Assembly (NCBI RefSeq): GCF_000819765.1
Contig: NZ_CDBT01000020.1
Span: forward strand, 133,805 to 182,160
Length of the DNA: 48,356 nucleotides
Source: Aeromonas bivalvium
GTDB lineage: Bacteria; Pseudomonadota; Gammaproteobacteria; Enterobacterales; Aeromonadaceae
Direction: 5' to 3'
The notes below the pieces were generated by a model that was not told where the DNA came from, did not search any database, and was given only the letters and a program-made list of their open reading frames with translations. Position numbers and translations under genes: made by a program. Shown in pieces: positions 35,201-44,169 of this stretch; position 1 is the first letter of the stretch; each line of letters begins with the position of its first letter.

Positions 35201-37359
35201 CAGATCCCCACGAAGGTGTAGCGCAGGCTGGCACTGACGGTGCGGCCGCTCTGGGTGAAGAGTCCGGCGTCGGTACCGGCTTCCAGCCCGGCCACGTCCT
35301 GATAGCGGGTGTAGCGGGTGTCGAACAGGTTATCGAGCTTGAGGTTGACCTTGAGGGCATCGGTGATCAGCCAGTCCGCCGTCAGGCCCAGGCTGAACCA
35401 GCCTGCGCTGGTGAGGCAGGCATCCTGGCGCTTGGTCAGGCTGTTGCCGCAGCTGGGCACCCGGCTCATGGCCGCGGCGTAGTCCGCCTGCACCCCCAGG
35501 CTCCAGTCATGGGTCTGGTAGCTCAGGCGAGTGTTGCCCTCCAGCGGGGTCAGGGTGCGCAGTGCCTCGCCCTGGCTGTCTTCCCCGTCGACCCAGCCGA
35601 GCTTGGTGGCCAGCTCCCACTCCTGGGTCAGCCAGTAGTTGGCGGCGAGTTCCGCCCCCCAGGTCTCGGCCTTGGCCACGTTGCGGTACTGGCGCAGGAT
35701 GACGCCGTCACTCAGGCGCAGCCCCACCTCGCGCCAGTCGATGAAGTTGTAGTAGCGGTTGTAGAAGAGGGCCGGCTTGATGCTCCAGCTCTCCCCCTCG
35801 CCACTGATCCCCCATTCGAAGCTGTGGCTGGTCTCCTCCTGCAGCTCGGTATTGGCGATGATCTGGAACGGCGGCAGGGCGAAGTAGTGGGGAATGTTGC
35901 CGTACACCTTGTCGTAGGAAGGGGCCCGAAAGCCGTTGGCATAGCTGAGCCAGCTGCGCCACTGCTCGTTGATGCGGTAGCTGGTGGCCAGGCTGGGGGA
36001 GAGATGCCAGCTGTGGTTCTCGCCCTGGTTGCCCTCTTGCGGGCGCAGCCACTGGTGATCCATGCGCAGGGTGGGGGTGAATTGCCAGCGGCCCAGGGTC
36101 GCCACGTCGCCGAGCCAGACCCCGGCCCGGTCGGTGCGGGCACTGCTGAAGGGCTCGGACTGGCTGGGCTGGGGCACTCCCGCCTCCAGGCTCAGCTTCT
36201 CCACCGGCCGCTCGTGACGGGTGCGCTCCAGCTCGACGCCATAGCTCAGCTTGTGGGCGATGGCGCCGGTGACGAGATCCCGGCGCACGTCCAGCTCGCT
36301 GCCGATGCGCTTTTCGGTGAAGGTGGCGATCTCCCGCTCGCTGCGATAGCGGGGATAGCCGCTCAGCAGATCGTTTTGCAGCAGGCTGCGCTTGGTGGCA
36401 GTGTTCTTGGAGTGGTTGCCATAGAGGCTCCAGGTGAACTGATCCGCCAGCAGGCTGTCGAGACCGCTCGCCTCCCAGCCAAGCTTGCCCCCCTGGGTGC
36501 GTTGAGTGCCCTGCTCGTGGTATTGGCGTACCTGCCACTTGCCGTCGGGCTGGGGCACTTCGCGCGGCCCCTGATCCCGCTTCGCATTGTCCTCGAAGTA
36601 GTCGAGCTCCAGGCGCAGCAGGTGGTGATCGCTTAAGGGGAAGCGTGAGCTGGTGGAGGCGCTGAAACCGTCCAGATCCGCCGGGATGCGGCTCTCGTCA
36701 TAGTTGGCGGTCTCGTGCCCCTGCCAGCCGGAGACCCGCAGCAGGTGCTCGCTATCCAGTATCCGGGCGGCGCCGGTGGCGCTCAGTTTCTGCTTGTCGC
36801 TGCTGCCGTCCTGCAGCACCTTGCTGCCGAGATAGGCATCCTGCCCCTGCAGGTAGTCCTCCGGCTGCTTGGTGGAGATGACGATGGTGCCGCCGATGGC
36901 GTCGGAGCCATGGAGTGACGATCCCGCTCCCTTGGCCACTTCTATCTGCTTGACGTCATCGAGATCGAAGCTGAAACGGCCCACCTTGTCGTTGAGGTCG
37001 TCAGCGCCGAAGCCGTCGCTGACCCGCACCCCATCCTTGATGATGAGCACCCGGTTGCCGCCCATGCCGCGGATGATGATGTTCTGCGGCCGACCGGCGG
37101 AGCCGGTCACCGAGACCCCGGGCTCGTTCTTGAACACGTCGGTGAGCTCGGTGGCGACCTGGCGCTCCAGATCTTCCTCCGTGATGACGGTGATGGAGCC
37201 GGAGACATCGGAGAGCTTCTGCTCGACGCGTTGTCCCTTGACCATGATGGTCTCATGGACCAGGGGGACAGGGGCGGGCGAACCGGTCTGGGCCGGCTCG
37301 CTGGCGGCCAGGGCTGTTCCGGACAGCAGCATGGGCCAGTAATGAACGGGTGACTTCAT
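35200..37359 (-). CDS. TonB-dependent heme/hemoglobin-type outer-membrane receptor
   Basis: A 719-residue receptor with a signal peptide ending about GTALAA, TonB box ETIMV (residues about 35-39), plug domain (about 45-155; ITVITEEDLERQVATELTDV, IIIRGMGGNRVLIIKDGVR) and a 22-strand barrel. The FRAPSYDKVYG segment is the FRAP box of heme receptors (HutA/HemR type), and the sequence fits the hemoglobin/transferrin receptor family. Two Cys lie close together near the C-terminus (PSCGNSL and DACLTSAG) and may form a disulfide. The last residue is Ile instead of the usual aromatic residue. No ribosome-binding site is visible before ATG 37359; a Fur box lies there instead. Heme or iron-protein uptake is the likely role. 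Confidence 0.9.
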   Translation of the reverse strand: MKSPVHYWPMLLSGTALAASEPAQTGSPAPVPLVHETIMVKGQRVEQKLSDVSGSITVITEEDLERQVATELTDVFKNEPGVSVTGSAGRPQNIIIRGMGGNRVLIIKDGVRVSDGFGADDLNDKVGRFSFDLDDVKQIEVAKGAGSSLHGSDAIGGTIVISTKQPEDYLQGQDAYLGSKVLQDGSSDKQKLSATGAARILDSEHLLRVSGWQGHETANYDESRIPADLDGFSASTSSRFPLSDHHLLRLELDYFEDNAKRDQGPREVPQPDGKWQVRQYHEQGTQRTQGGKLGWEASGLDSLLADQFTWSLYGNHSKNTATKRSLLQNDLLSGYPRYRSEREIATFTEKRIGSELDVRRDLVTGAIAHKLSYGVELERTRHERPVEKLSLEAGVPQPSQSEPFSSARTDRAGVWLGDVATLGRWQFTPTLRMDHQWLRPQEGNQGENHSWHLSPSLATSYRINEQWRSWLSYANGFRAPSYDKVYGNIPHYFALPPFQIIANTELQEETSHSFEWGISGEGESWSIKPALFYNRYYNFIDWREVGLRLSDGVILRQYRNVAKAETWGAELAANYWLTQEWELATKLGWVDGEDSQGEALRTLTPLEGNTRLSYQTHDWSLGVQADYAAAMSRVPSCGNSLTKRQDACLTSAGWFSLGLTADWLITDALKVNLKLDNLFDTRYTRYQDVAGLEAGTDAGLFTQSGRTVSASLRYTFVGI

Positions 37360-37362
37360 AAA

Positions 37363-37377
37363 TGATAATGATTATTG
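37363..37377 (-). promoter_or_regulatory. Fur box 1, abutting the receptor start codon
   Basis: TGATAAT-G-ATTATTG matches the Fur 7-1-7 consensus TGATAATNATTATCA at 13 of 15 positions. It begins 4 bases upstream of the receptor ATG, occupying the position of the ribosome-binding site. Confidence 0.75.
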
Positions 37378-37397
37378 TTTTAGCCTGAAGGGCGCGG

Positions 37398-37426
37398 ATT
37401 ATTGCAGATGAACCCTGTTGTATCAA
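37398..37426 (-). promoter_or_regulatory. sigma-70 promoter of the receptor operon
   Basis: On the minus strand TTGATA (37426-37421), 17-bp spacer, AATAAT (37403-37398). Transcription would begin about 30 bases before the start codon, between the two Fur boxes. Confidence 0.65.
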
Positions 37427-37430
37427 TGAT

Positions 37431-37445
37431 TGATAATCATTATCA
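37431..37445 (-). promoter_or_regulatory. Fur box 2, perfect palindrome
   Basis: TGATAATCATTATCA is a perfect match to TGATAATNATTATCA. It lies just upstream of the -35 of the receptor promoter. Fe-Fur binding would repress the operon in iron-replete cells. Confidence 0.88.
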
Positions 37446-37570
37446 CTTCAGTTTTATGATCTTGATCGTATTGGCTTTTTTTGAGAAAGAAATCACTAGC
37501 CGAGAGGAATACGTTTTCGGATGACCCTGTCAGGGAGACAGAAGGGGGGCGCCAGCGGGATCCCGTGGCA

Positions 37571-37597
37571 ATAAAAAGCCCGCCGAGAGGGCGGGCT
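37571..37597 (-). terminator. terminator after yejM
   Basis: Stem AGCCCGCC / GGCGGGCT, 5-base loop, followed by TTTTTAT on the minus strand, 20 bases beyond the yejM stop. Confidence 0.88.
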
Positions 37598-37617
37598 GAT
37601 GGGACTCGTCGACCGGG

Positions 37618-39468
37618 CTAGGGAGCGCGATAGAAGCGGTTGAGCTCGTTCATCACCTGGATCATGGCTCCCATGTCCGGGGTGGCGTGCTGGATGTGGC
37701 GATAGCTGTCCCAGTCGCGCAGCTCGAAGTCTCCCTGACGGTTGAACTCGGTGATGGTCTTGCCCTGATAGATGGCAAAATCATTCTGATCGCCGGCCAG
37801 CAGCCAGTTGCGCTGGCCCGGCTCGAACAGGGTGCGGCCGCTGCTGTAGTCCCGCTCAGGATTGCGCACCCCCAGCATATTGGGCATCAGGGTCGGTACC
37901 AGATCCATGTGGCTGGTCCCCTGCGCTATGCTGGCGGCGGCCTTGCCCGGCCAGGCCAGCACCAGGGGCACCTGCACCTGGTAGCGGGAGTAGTTGGTGC
38001 CCGAACCCCAGCTGTTGCGCTCAGTGTCGTTAAATTCCTGACCATGGTTGGCGGTGACGACCACTATGGTCTCATCGGCGAGGCCCTGCTGCTGCAGCTG
38101 GCTCAGCATCTGTTCGAGCTGCTGGTCGGCATAGAAGACGGCGTTCTTGTAGCGGTTCTCCAGCTTCTGGCGGTTCTCCGGGCGATAGGCGGTGGCCGGG
38201 TTGAACCGGGTCAGTTCGGGCTGGAAGGGGCCCTTGACGCCGGCAGGCACCTGATAGTCCCCCGGACCCGACAGATAGACCAGGGAGAACCAGGGCCTGT
38301 CGCTTGGACGCTGTGCCAGCCACTGCTGCCAGTCCGCCACCAGCTTGCCGTCATCTTGCTGCCGTGACACGAACACCTGCTTGCGCAGCCCGGCGAGTAT
38401 GCTCTGGCGGTACTTCTCGGCATCATCAAGGGCGCCAAACAGGCCGAATTCGTAATCCTGGCGCAGCATCTCGTCCAGCAGGACCGGCGGCGTCTTGTCC
38501 AGACGAATGTCGTTGTAGTAGTGGCCGGGCAGGCCATAGAAGAGGCTGAACATGCCCATGACATCGTCGTTGCCGCCGCTCAGGTGATGGCGGAAATTGA
38601 GGTGCTGATCCGCATAGCGTTGCAGATTGGGCATGTTGATGTTGTTGAGCATGTCATAGCGCAGTGAGTCCACCACCACGATCAGCAGGTTCTGATGGGT
38701 CGTGGGGGCGCTGACGCTCAGGGGGCGCAGCGGGTAGCGCAGGCGGCTGTCGCCATCGCCGTCCTGGGATTCGGCCTTCTTCTCGTACTGATCCAGATCC
38801 AGCCAGCCATGCTTGACCAGGAAGCTCTTGGCCGTCATGGGGTAGGAGAGGGGGAAGTTCGCCTTCTGCATGGTGATGGGCTGATACAGGGTGGCGTCGG
38901 CCCAGCTGTTGACCACATGGGTCAGGATGAAGCAGGCGAGCAGGGCCAGCCCGACATGGTTGCCGTACTGGCGGCGCTTGCGCTTGTTGATCTTGCGCCA
39001 CACATAGGCCGACAGCAGCAGTTGCAGCAGGAAGATGGTGGGCACGGCGACGAAGATGATGCTCCAGATAGAGCCCTCTTCGGTCTGGGCCTGTTCCAGC
39101 AGCAGTTGCCATACCTGGCCGTTCAAGTGGAACTTGAACAGCCGGAACACCTGGGTGTCGATGAGCAGCAACACCAACGCCAGGGTGGCCACCACGGCGG
39201 AGACGAAGCGCAGCAGCTTCTCCCTGGGCAGCACGAAGCTCAAGGGGAAGATGGTCAGCAGATAGGTGACGAAGCTCAGGAAGGAGAAGTGGCCAATCCA
39301 GCTGATGATGAGGTAGACGACCCCGAGGGTGGTCGATGGCCAGCCGATGGCGCCCAGATAACGGGTGGCGATCAGCATGGCCAGGATGATGTTGAAGAAG
39401 GAGAACCAATGCCCCCAGGTGATCAGGCGAGAAACGTTATCACGATAGGGGTTGCCGGTTTCGACCAT
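37618..39468 (-). CDS. yejM: cardiolipin/LPS-control inner-membrane protein YejM (PbgA/LapC)
   Basis: A 616-residue protein with five N-terminal helices (about residues 15-190; DUF3413 region, e.g. NVSRLITWGHWFSFFNIILAM) and a sulfatase-like periplasmic domain with VVVDSLRYDMLNNINMPNLQ and TANHGQEFNDT, as expected for the hydrolase fold. Known YejM proteins sense LPS, protect LpxC from FtsH and regulate lipid A amounts. It is about 30 residues longer than E. coli YejM. The classical metal-site residues of sulfatases are only partly conserved in this family, so a sensor role rather than catalysis is likely. It follows yejL by 43 bp. Confidence 0.9.
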   Translation of the reverse strand: MVETGNPYRDNVSRLITWGHWFSFFNIILAMLIATRYLGAIGWPSTTLGVVYLIISWIGHFSFLSFVTYLLTIFPLSFVLPREKLLRFVSAVVATLALVLLLIDTQVFRLFKFHLNGQVWQLLLEQAQTEEGSIWSIIFVAVPTIFLLQLLLSAYVWRKINKRKRRQYGNHVGLALLACFILTHVVNSWADATLYQPITMQKANFPLSYPMTAKSFLVKHGWLDLDQYEKKAESQDGDGDSRLRYPLRPLSVSAPTTHQNLLIVVVDSLRYDMLNNINMPNLQRYADQHLNFRHHLSGGNDDVMGMFSLFYGLPGHYYNDIRLDKTPPVLLDEMLRQDYEFGLFGALDDAEKYRQSILAGLRKQVFVSRQQDDGKLVADWQQWLAQRPSDRPWFSLVYLSGPGDYQVPAGVKGPFQPELTRFNPATAYRPENRQKLENRYKNAVFYADQQLEQMLSQLQQQGLADETIVVVTANHGQEFNDTERNSWGSGTNYSRYQVQVPLVLAWPGKAAASIAQGTSHMDLVPTLMPNMLGVRNPERDYSSGRTLFEPGQRNWLLAGDQNDFAIYQGKTITEFNRQGDFELRDWDSYRHIQHATPDMGAMIQVMNELNRFYRAP

Positions 39469-39511
39469 AGTGATCCATCTACTTGAAAAACATCAAAGAA
39501 TGCGAAGAAAC

Positions 39512-39739
39512 TCAATGGGCATCGTGGCGATGATCCACCGAGGCGGTGAGGGCCTGGATGAACTTTTCGGTGATCGCCTGACGCTGGGCCGGGGCCATGC
39601 CATTGATGATGTTGGTGGTCAGATTGCCGAGCACCATGAGACTGAGATCCACCGGTGCCTTGTGCTTTTCCAGGGCGGTGATCAGGTCGTTCATCAGGGC
39701 GTCAAATTGCTCGTTATTGTACTTTGATACGATGGGCAT
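39512..39739 (-). CDS. yejL: conserved small protein YejL (DUF1414)
   Basis: A 75-residue helical protein, the E. coli YejL length, with [26 protein letters not shown] as the family core and MAPAQRQAI near the C-terminus. Function unknown. ATG 39739 is chosen for family length; a start 8 codons upstream is possible but less typical. It forms a unit with yejM and is divergent from yejK, as in E. coli. Confidence 0.88.
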   Translation of the reverse strand: MPIVSKYNNEQFDALMNDLITALEKHKAPVDLSLMVLGNLTTNIINGMAPAQRQAITEKFIQALTASVDHRHDAH

Positions 39740-39770
39740 AATCTTGGGTTCATCTCGGTTCAAAGCGCCT

Positions 39771-39776
39771 TATAAT
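39771..39776 (+). promoter_or_regulatory. -10 element for yejK
   Basis: A perfect TATAAT about 37 bp before the yejK start. No good -35 is visible at 16-18 bp spacing, so the promoter is incompletely defined. Confidence 0.4.
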
Positions 39777-39812
39777 ACTTCACCCTTTCGGCTAACACTA
39801 TGGCTTTGTGAC

Positions 39813-40862
39813 ATGAGTCTCGATATCGACAAGATCATTCTTCACTCCCTGCGCCCTGGCAGTGACGGTCAACCCCACGCCGATACCCGCAGCCAGACGC
39901 TGGTCCCTGACGAGGCGGTGCAGGGGCTGATGGCAGAGCTGCATCGCATCTACAACGGCAAGGGGGGCAAGGGGTTCGGTTTCTTTGCCGATCCCGAGGC
40001 GGCCGTCGCCGAGCTGGCGGACGGTGAAGAGGCACCCAAGCAGCCGTCTCCCGCCTTTCGCATCGCCCTTGAGCAACTGCTCGGCGAGCAGATGGAGTTT
40101 GTCCCCTTCTCGGTCAGCATGACCCAGCTGCTGGTGAAGCATCTGGTGGAGCATGCCCTGGACGAGCAGGGTGTATTGCTGTTTGCCAAATACAACTATG
40201 TCGGGGTCGATTATCTGATGATGGCCCTGCTGGAGGGCAAGGAGAGCGTGACCGTGAGCGAGGCGCTCGAGCTCAGCCATATTCAATATCTCGACATCGG
40301 CAAGCTTAATCTGGTGGCCCGCATCGATTTGACCGAATGGCAAACCCAGCCCGATTCTCGCCGCTATATCACCTTCAGCAAGGGACGGGTCGGGCGCAAG
40401 CTCGGGGATTTTTTCCTCGATGTATTGGGAGCCCGGGAAGGCATGGATGCCAAGCTGCAAAATAAAGGCTTGCTGCAGGCGGTGGAGGATTATTGCGACA
40501 GCCAGCAGCTGGAGCCGGCCGAGCGCAATGATTACAAGAAGCAGGTCTTCAAATATTGCACCGAGCAGGCCAGCGCCGGTGAGGAGATAGAAATTCGCGA
40601 ATTGTCCGCCGAATTGCCGGGGGACAATGATCTCGATTTCTACAGCTTCATCGGCAAGGAGTACGAGTTGGAGGACCGCTTCCCGGCGGACCGCTCCACC
40701 CTGCGGGGGCTGACCAAGTTTGTCGGCTCCGGTGGCGGCCTGACCCTGAGCTTCGAGCAGAAACTGCTGAACAGCCGGATCTTCTACGATCCCCAGACCG
40801 ATACCCTGACCATCAGGGGGGTGCCGCCCAACCTCAAGGATCAGCTCACCCGCTCCTCGTAA
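39813..40862 (+). CDS. yejK: nucleoid-associated protein YejK (NdpA)
   Basis: A 349-residue nucleoid-associated protein, slightly longer than E. coli YejK. It opens MSLDIDKIILHSLR and contains AKYNYVGVDYLMMALL, FSKGRVGRKLGDFFLDVLGA, and YSFIGKEYELEDRFPADRSTLR, all characteristic of the NdpA family. It binds DNA in the nucleoid and may affect topoisomerase activity; the exact role is unsettled. ATG 39813 is used; a longer in-frame extension overlaps the divergent yejL gene and is rejected. It ends with a strong terminator. Confidence 0.92.
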   Translation: MSLDIDKIILHSLRPGSDGQPHADTRSQTLVPDEAVQGLMAELHRIYNGKGGKGFGFFADPEAAVAELADGEEAPKQPSPAFRIALEQLLGEQMEFVPFSVSMTQLLVKHLVEHALDEQGVLLFAKYNYVGVDYLMMALLEGKESVTVSEALELSHIQYLDIGKLNLVARIDLTEWQTQPDSRRYITFSKGRVGRKLGDFFLDVLGAREGMDAKLQNKGLLQAVEDYCDSQQLEPAERNDYKKQVFKYCTEQASAGEEIEIRELSAELPGDNDLDFYSFIGKEYELEDRFPADRSTLRGLTKFVGSGGGLTLSFEQKLLNSRIFYDPQTDTLTIRGVPPNLKDQLTRSS

Positions 40863-40886
40863 TGTGATCCGTCCCTGATTTTTGCC

Positions 40887-40920
40887 AAAAAGGCACCCGG
40901 CCTGGCCCGGGTGCCTTTTT
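40887..40920 (+). terminator. rho-independent terminator after yejK
   Basis: Stem AAAAAGGCACCCGG / CCGGGTGCCTTTTT with a 6-base loop and T run, 24 bases beyond the stop. Confidence 0.92.
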
Positions 40921-40990
40921 ATTTTGCCCGCGGGCAGGGCAAGAAACCGGGCAGGTGCTTTAGTTAGCAAATTAAACCATGAAGCCACCC

Positions 40991-41024
40991 TGAAAGGGTT
41001 TTCAGCCCAATGAAAACCCTTTCA
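40991..41024. promoter_or_regulatory. tandem TGAAA-N4-TTTCA operator-like sites
   Basis: TGAAAGGGTTTTCA (40991-41004) and TGAAAACCCTTTCA (41011-41024) are each internally palindromic (TGAAA-N4-TTTCA) and are exact inverted copies of each other. Centres are 20 bp apart, two helical turns. The pair could be two LacI-type operators, or fold as one 14-bp hairpin in RNA. Confidence 0.5.
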
Positions 41025-41110
41025 ATTATGTAATTATGTTTCAGTTAGGTAACTTATTTCCCTTATTGGTAAGAGGGGGTGGCGGTAAAATGCGGTAACT
41101 ACCTGAAACA

Positions 41111-41124
41111 AGAAAATGTTTTCA
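41111..41124. promoter_or_regulatory. third TGAAA-N4-TTTCA-like site
   Basis: AGAAAATGTTTTCA matches the tandem sites in 9 of 10 arm positions. It is 100 bp downstream of the second site, closer to malE, and so could allow DNA looping. Confidence 0.4.
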
Positions 41125-41258
41125 GAACTTTCTGGAAAGAAGTACGTAATTGCATTTCAAAAATGCGAGTTGCGTCATGTGAGGCAATTGGGCTTTGGGA
41201 TAATATTCATCCTGCACACAATGCTCTTGCAGCGCGGTACAACAACAAGGAAAGGCTC

Positions 41259-42440
41259 ATGAAAAAGACATTACTCTCTTCTCTGATCGGTTTGGCTACC
41301 CTGGGTGTGGCTTGCTCTGCCACTGCGGCTATCGACGAGGGTCAACTGACCATCTGGATCAACGGCGACAAGGGTTACAACGGCCTGGCCGAAGTGGGCA
41401 AGCAGTTCGAAGCCGAGACCGGCATCAAGGTGACCGTGGCGCACCCGGATCAGGTGGAAGTGAAGTTCCAGCAAGCCGCCGCCACCGGCAACGGCCCGGA
41501 CATCTTCCTGTGGGCCCACGACCGTTACGGTGAGTGGGTCAAGTCCGGTCTGCTGGTGCCCGTCACCCCGAATGCCGACGAGAAGGCCAAGTTCGAGCAG
41601 TTCGCCTGGGATGCCATGTCCGTCGATGGCAAGACCTACGGTTACCCGGTTGCCGTTGAAGCCGTGAGCCTGATCTACAACAAGGACCTGCTGCCCGAGC
41701 CGCCCAAGACCTTCGAAGAGATCGCCAAGATCGACGAAGCCCTGAAAAAAGATGGCAAGCGCGCCATCATGTGGGCCTATGACACCCCCTATTTCAGCTA
41801 TCCGCTGGTGGCTGCCAACGGTGGCTACGCCTTCAAGAAGACCGCCACCGGTTATGACGTGAAAGACACTGGCGTCAACAACGCAGGTGCCAAGGCGGGC
41901 GTGGGTTACATCGCCGACATGATCAAGTCCGGTCACCTGGAGAAGGGCATCGACTACGGCGTCATGGATGCCAAGTTCAACAAGGGCGAAGTGGCCATGA
42001 TGATCAACGGTCCCTGGGCCTGGAGCAACCTGGACAAGAGCGGCATCAAGTACGGCGTCGCACCGCTGCCGACCCTGAACGGCAAGCCGGCCAAGGCCTT
42101 CGTCGGCGTGCTGGGCGCCACCATCAACGCCGCCAGCCCGAACAAGGATCTGGCCGTCGAGTTCCTGGAAAACTACCTGCTGACCGACAAGGGACTGGCT
42201 GCGGTGAATGCGGACAAGCCCCTGGGCGCCGTGGCACTCAAATCCTTCCAGAAGACCCTGGAATCCGATGCCAACATCAAGGCGACCATGATGAACGCGC
42301 AAAATGGCGAGCCGATGCCGTCCGTGCCCGAGATGAGCCGCTTCTGGTCTTCCTTTGAAACAGCCCTCAAGAACGTCACCTCAGGCCGTCAGGGTGTCGA
42401 TGAAGCCCTGGATACCGCTGCCAAGCGTATCGTTCAGTAA
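41259..42440 (+). CDS. malE: maltose/maltodextrin-binding periplasmic protein
   Basis: A 393-residue periplasmic binding protein with signal peptide ([24 protein letters not shown] then IDEG). Conserved MalE segments are [52 protein letters not shown] and [15 protein letters not shown], with the Trp and acidic sugar contacts. It delivers maltose and maltodextrins to MalFGK2. AAGGAAAGG precedes ATG 41259; an upstream in-frame extension is rejected. First gene of a colinear malEFGK operon. Confidence 0.96.
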   Translation: MKKTLLSSLIGLATLGVACSATAAIDEGQLTIWINGDKGYNGLAEVGKQFEAETGIKVTVAHPDQVEVKFQQAAATGNGPDIFLWAHDRYGEWVKSGLLVPVTPNADEKAKFEQFAWDAMSVDGKTYGYPVAVEAVSLIYNKDLLPEPPKTFEEIAKIDEALKKDGKRAIMWAYDTPYFSYPLVAANGGYAFKKTATGYDVKDTGVNNAGAKAGVGYIADMIKSGHLEKGIDYGVMDAKFNKGEVAMMINGPWAWSNLDKSGIKYGVAPLPTLNGKPAKAFVGVLGATINAASPNKDLAVEFLENYLLTDKGLAAVNADKPLGAVALKSFQKTLESDANIKATMMNAQNGEPMPSVPEMSRFWSSFETALKNVTSGRQGVDEALDTAAKRIVQ

Positions 42441-42453
42441 GCAAGCACTACCC

Positions 42454-42473
42454 GGGAGGCCTTCGGGCCTCCC
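42454..42473 (+). terminator. UUCG hairpin between malE and malF
   Basis: Stem GGGAGGCC / GGCCTCCC closed by a stable TTCG loop, 13 bases after malE, followed by ACTTTTCC. It probably causes partial termination or protects malE mRNA, so that binding protein exceeds permease. Confidence 0.65.
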
Positions 42474-42509
42474 ACTTTTCCTCCCCTTGGCGTAATAAGG
42501 TTAAATGGC

Positions 42510-44159
42510 ATGGAAGTAGTACCTTCTCTCGAATCCTATGCCGGTCCCAATGACAAGCACACCTGGCTTAAGTGGACCATGGCGGCGCTGATTGCCGTGC
42601 TCAACGGCTATGCGGCCGTGATGATGTATGCCAGCGGCGAATGGGTGTTTGCCCTGCTCGATCTGCTGGTGGTCTCCGTTGGCCTCTACGTCTTCATGAA
42701 CAAGAAGACCTATGCCCATCGCTACATCTTTCCCGGTGTGGCAGGCATGGTGGTTTTCATCATCTTCCCGCTCGCCTACACCATAGGCATAGCGTTTACC
42801 AACTATTCAGGCGCGAACCTGCTCTCGGTCGAGCAGGCGCGCAATTATCATCTCAAGAAGAGTTACAAGGTCGCCGGCGGCGAGTTTGACTTCACCCTGC
42901 TCAAAGGGGAGAACAACCAGTATCAGCTGCTGCTCACCCAGGATGGTCGCCGCTTCGTCAGCCCCTCCCTGACGCTGATGGACAACAAGAGCCGCAGCCA
43001 GGCAGAGCGTCAGGCCAGCCTGATTGACACCGAGCAGCAGGTCACCCTGGTGCCCCTCGAGGGAGAGCCGGTCTTCTCGCCTGCGCCGATCCGCGAGATC
43101 GTCGCCCACAGGACCCACCTCTCCGAGCTGGATCTGGTGCTGCCCGAAGGGGGCATACAGCTCACCATGAGCAGCCTGCGCAAGTTCGCGGCGCAAAAGC
43201 CCCTCTATACCCAGCTGACGGACGGTGTGGTGCTGAAATCCGGGGTCATGCTCAAGGAGAGCAACCTGCTGCGGGACAATCAGCGCAACGAGCTGATGAT
43301 GCCCAACCCAGAGACAGGTTTTTACCAGTACATCGACGAGCAGGGCCAGTTTGTCGGCAAGAGCGTGGCCCCGGGCTTCGTGGTCGCCGTCGGTTGGAAG
43401 AACTTCACCCGCATCCTCACCGATCCGGGCATCCAGGGCCCCTTCTTCCAGATCTTCGTCTGGACCGTCATCTTCTCGACCTGCTCCGTGCTGTTCACCC
43501 TGGCCATCGGCATGGTCGTCGCCTGCCTGGTGCAGTGGGAGCAGCTCAGGGGGCGTGGCTTCTACCGGGTCATGCTGATCCTGCCCTACGCCATCCCGGC
43601 CTTTATCTCCATCCTGGTGTTCAAGGGCCTGTTCAACCAGAACTTCGGCGAGATCAACCTGTTCCTGGAAGCGGCGTTCGGCATCAAGCCGGACTGGTAT
43701 ACCAACCCCTTCCTGGCCAAGGTGATGATCCTCATCGTCAACACCTGGCTCGGCTACCCCTACATGATGATCCTGTGCATGGGGCTGCTCAAGGCCATCC
43801 CGGACGATCTCTACGAGGCGTCCGCCATGGACGGCGCCGGCCCTGTCCAGAACTTCTTCAAGATCACGGTGCCGCTGTTGATGAAGCCGCTCACGCCGCT
43901 GCTCATTGCCTCGTTTGCCTTCAACTTCAACAACTTCGTGCTTATCCAGTTGTTGACCAATGGGGCGCCGGACATCATAGGGGCCAGTACCCCGGCCGGG
44001 ACCACGGATCTGCTGGTGAGTTACACCTACCGGATTGCGTTCCAGGGTTCCGGTGGCCAGGACTACGGTCTGGCCAGCGCCATCGCCACCGCCATCTTCC
44101 TGATCGTCGGGGCCCTGGCACTGCTCAACCTCAAGCTTTCCAAAGCTGATCAACTGTAA
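42510..44159 (+). CDS. malF: maltose ABC transporter permease MalF
   Basis: A 549-residue permease, longer than E. coli MalF (514). Two N-terminal helices (about 20-60), a large periplasmic P2 loop (about 105-300) that contacts MalE, then six core helices. The EAA loop is [20 protein letters not shown], which docks to MalK. Extra length lies mostly in the P2 region. The start at ATG 42510 follows AAGG; the preceding ATG is followed by a stop within five codons. Confidence 0.95.
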   Translation: MEVVPSLESYAGPNDKHTWLKWTMAALIAVLNGYAAVMMYASGEWVFALLDLLVVSVGLYVFMNKKTYAHRYIFPGVAGMVVFIIFPLAYTIGIAFTNYSGANLLSVEQARNYHLKKSYKVAGGEFDFTLLKGENNQYQLLLTQDGRRFVSPSLTLMDNKSRSQAERQASLIDTEQQVTLVPLEGEPVFSPAPIREIVAHRTHLSELDLVLPEGGIQLTMSSLRKFAAQKPLYTQLTDGVVLKSGVMLKESNLLRDNQRNELMMPNPETGFYQYIDEQGQFVGKSVAPGFVVAVGWKNFTRILTDPGIQGPFFQIFVWTVIFSTCSVLFTLAIGMVVACLVQWEQLRGRGFYRVMLILPYAIPAFISILVFKGLFNQNFGEINLFLEAAFGIKPDWYTNPFLAKVMILIVNTWLGYPYMMILCMGLLKAIPDDLYEASAMDGAGPVQNFFKITVPLLMKPLTPLLIASFAFNFNNFVLIQLLTNGAPDIIGASTPAGTTDLLVSYTYRIAFQGSGGQDYGLASAIATAIFLIVGALALLNLKLSKADQL

Positions 44160-44169
44160 GGGGCGGCCA

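Larger units (their letters stand above)
40863..41258. other. malE upstream control region
   Basis: 396 bp, AT-rich. It has the yejK terminator, then a dense set of palindromes: tandem TGAAA-N4-TTTCA sites (40991-41024), AGTTAGGTAACT (41043-41054), a third GAAA-N4-TTTCA site (41111-41124), CTTTCTGGAAAG (41128-41139) and GCATTT-CAA-AAATGC (41152-41166). A CRP-like left half TGTGA occurs near 41178 and a MalT-type GGATGA (minus strand) near 41207. No gene is seen. Confidence 0.65.

Noticed and set aside
35146..36636. Long open frame opposite the TonB receptor gene
   Set aside because: It is antisense to a clear receptor gene with a signal, TonB box and barrel; high GC content makes long antisense frames common here, as also seen over glpK, malF and yejM.
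39597..39812. N-terminal extension of YejK
   Set aside because: It would run antisense through most of yejL, and the family starts at MSLDIDK.
41079..41258. N-terminal extension of MalE
   Set aside because: A signal peptide with AAGGAAAGG upstream clearly starts at 41259; the extension would cover the operator region.
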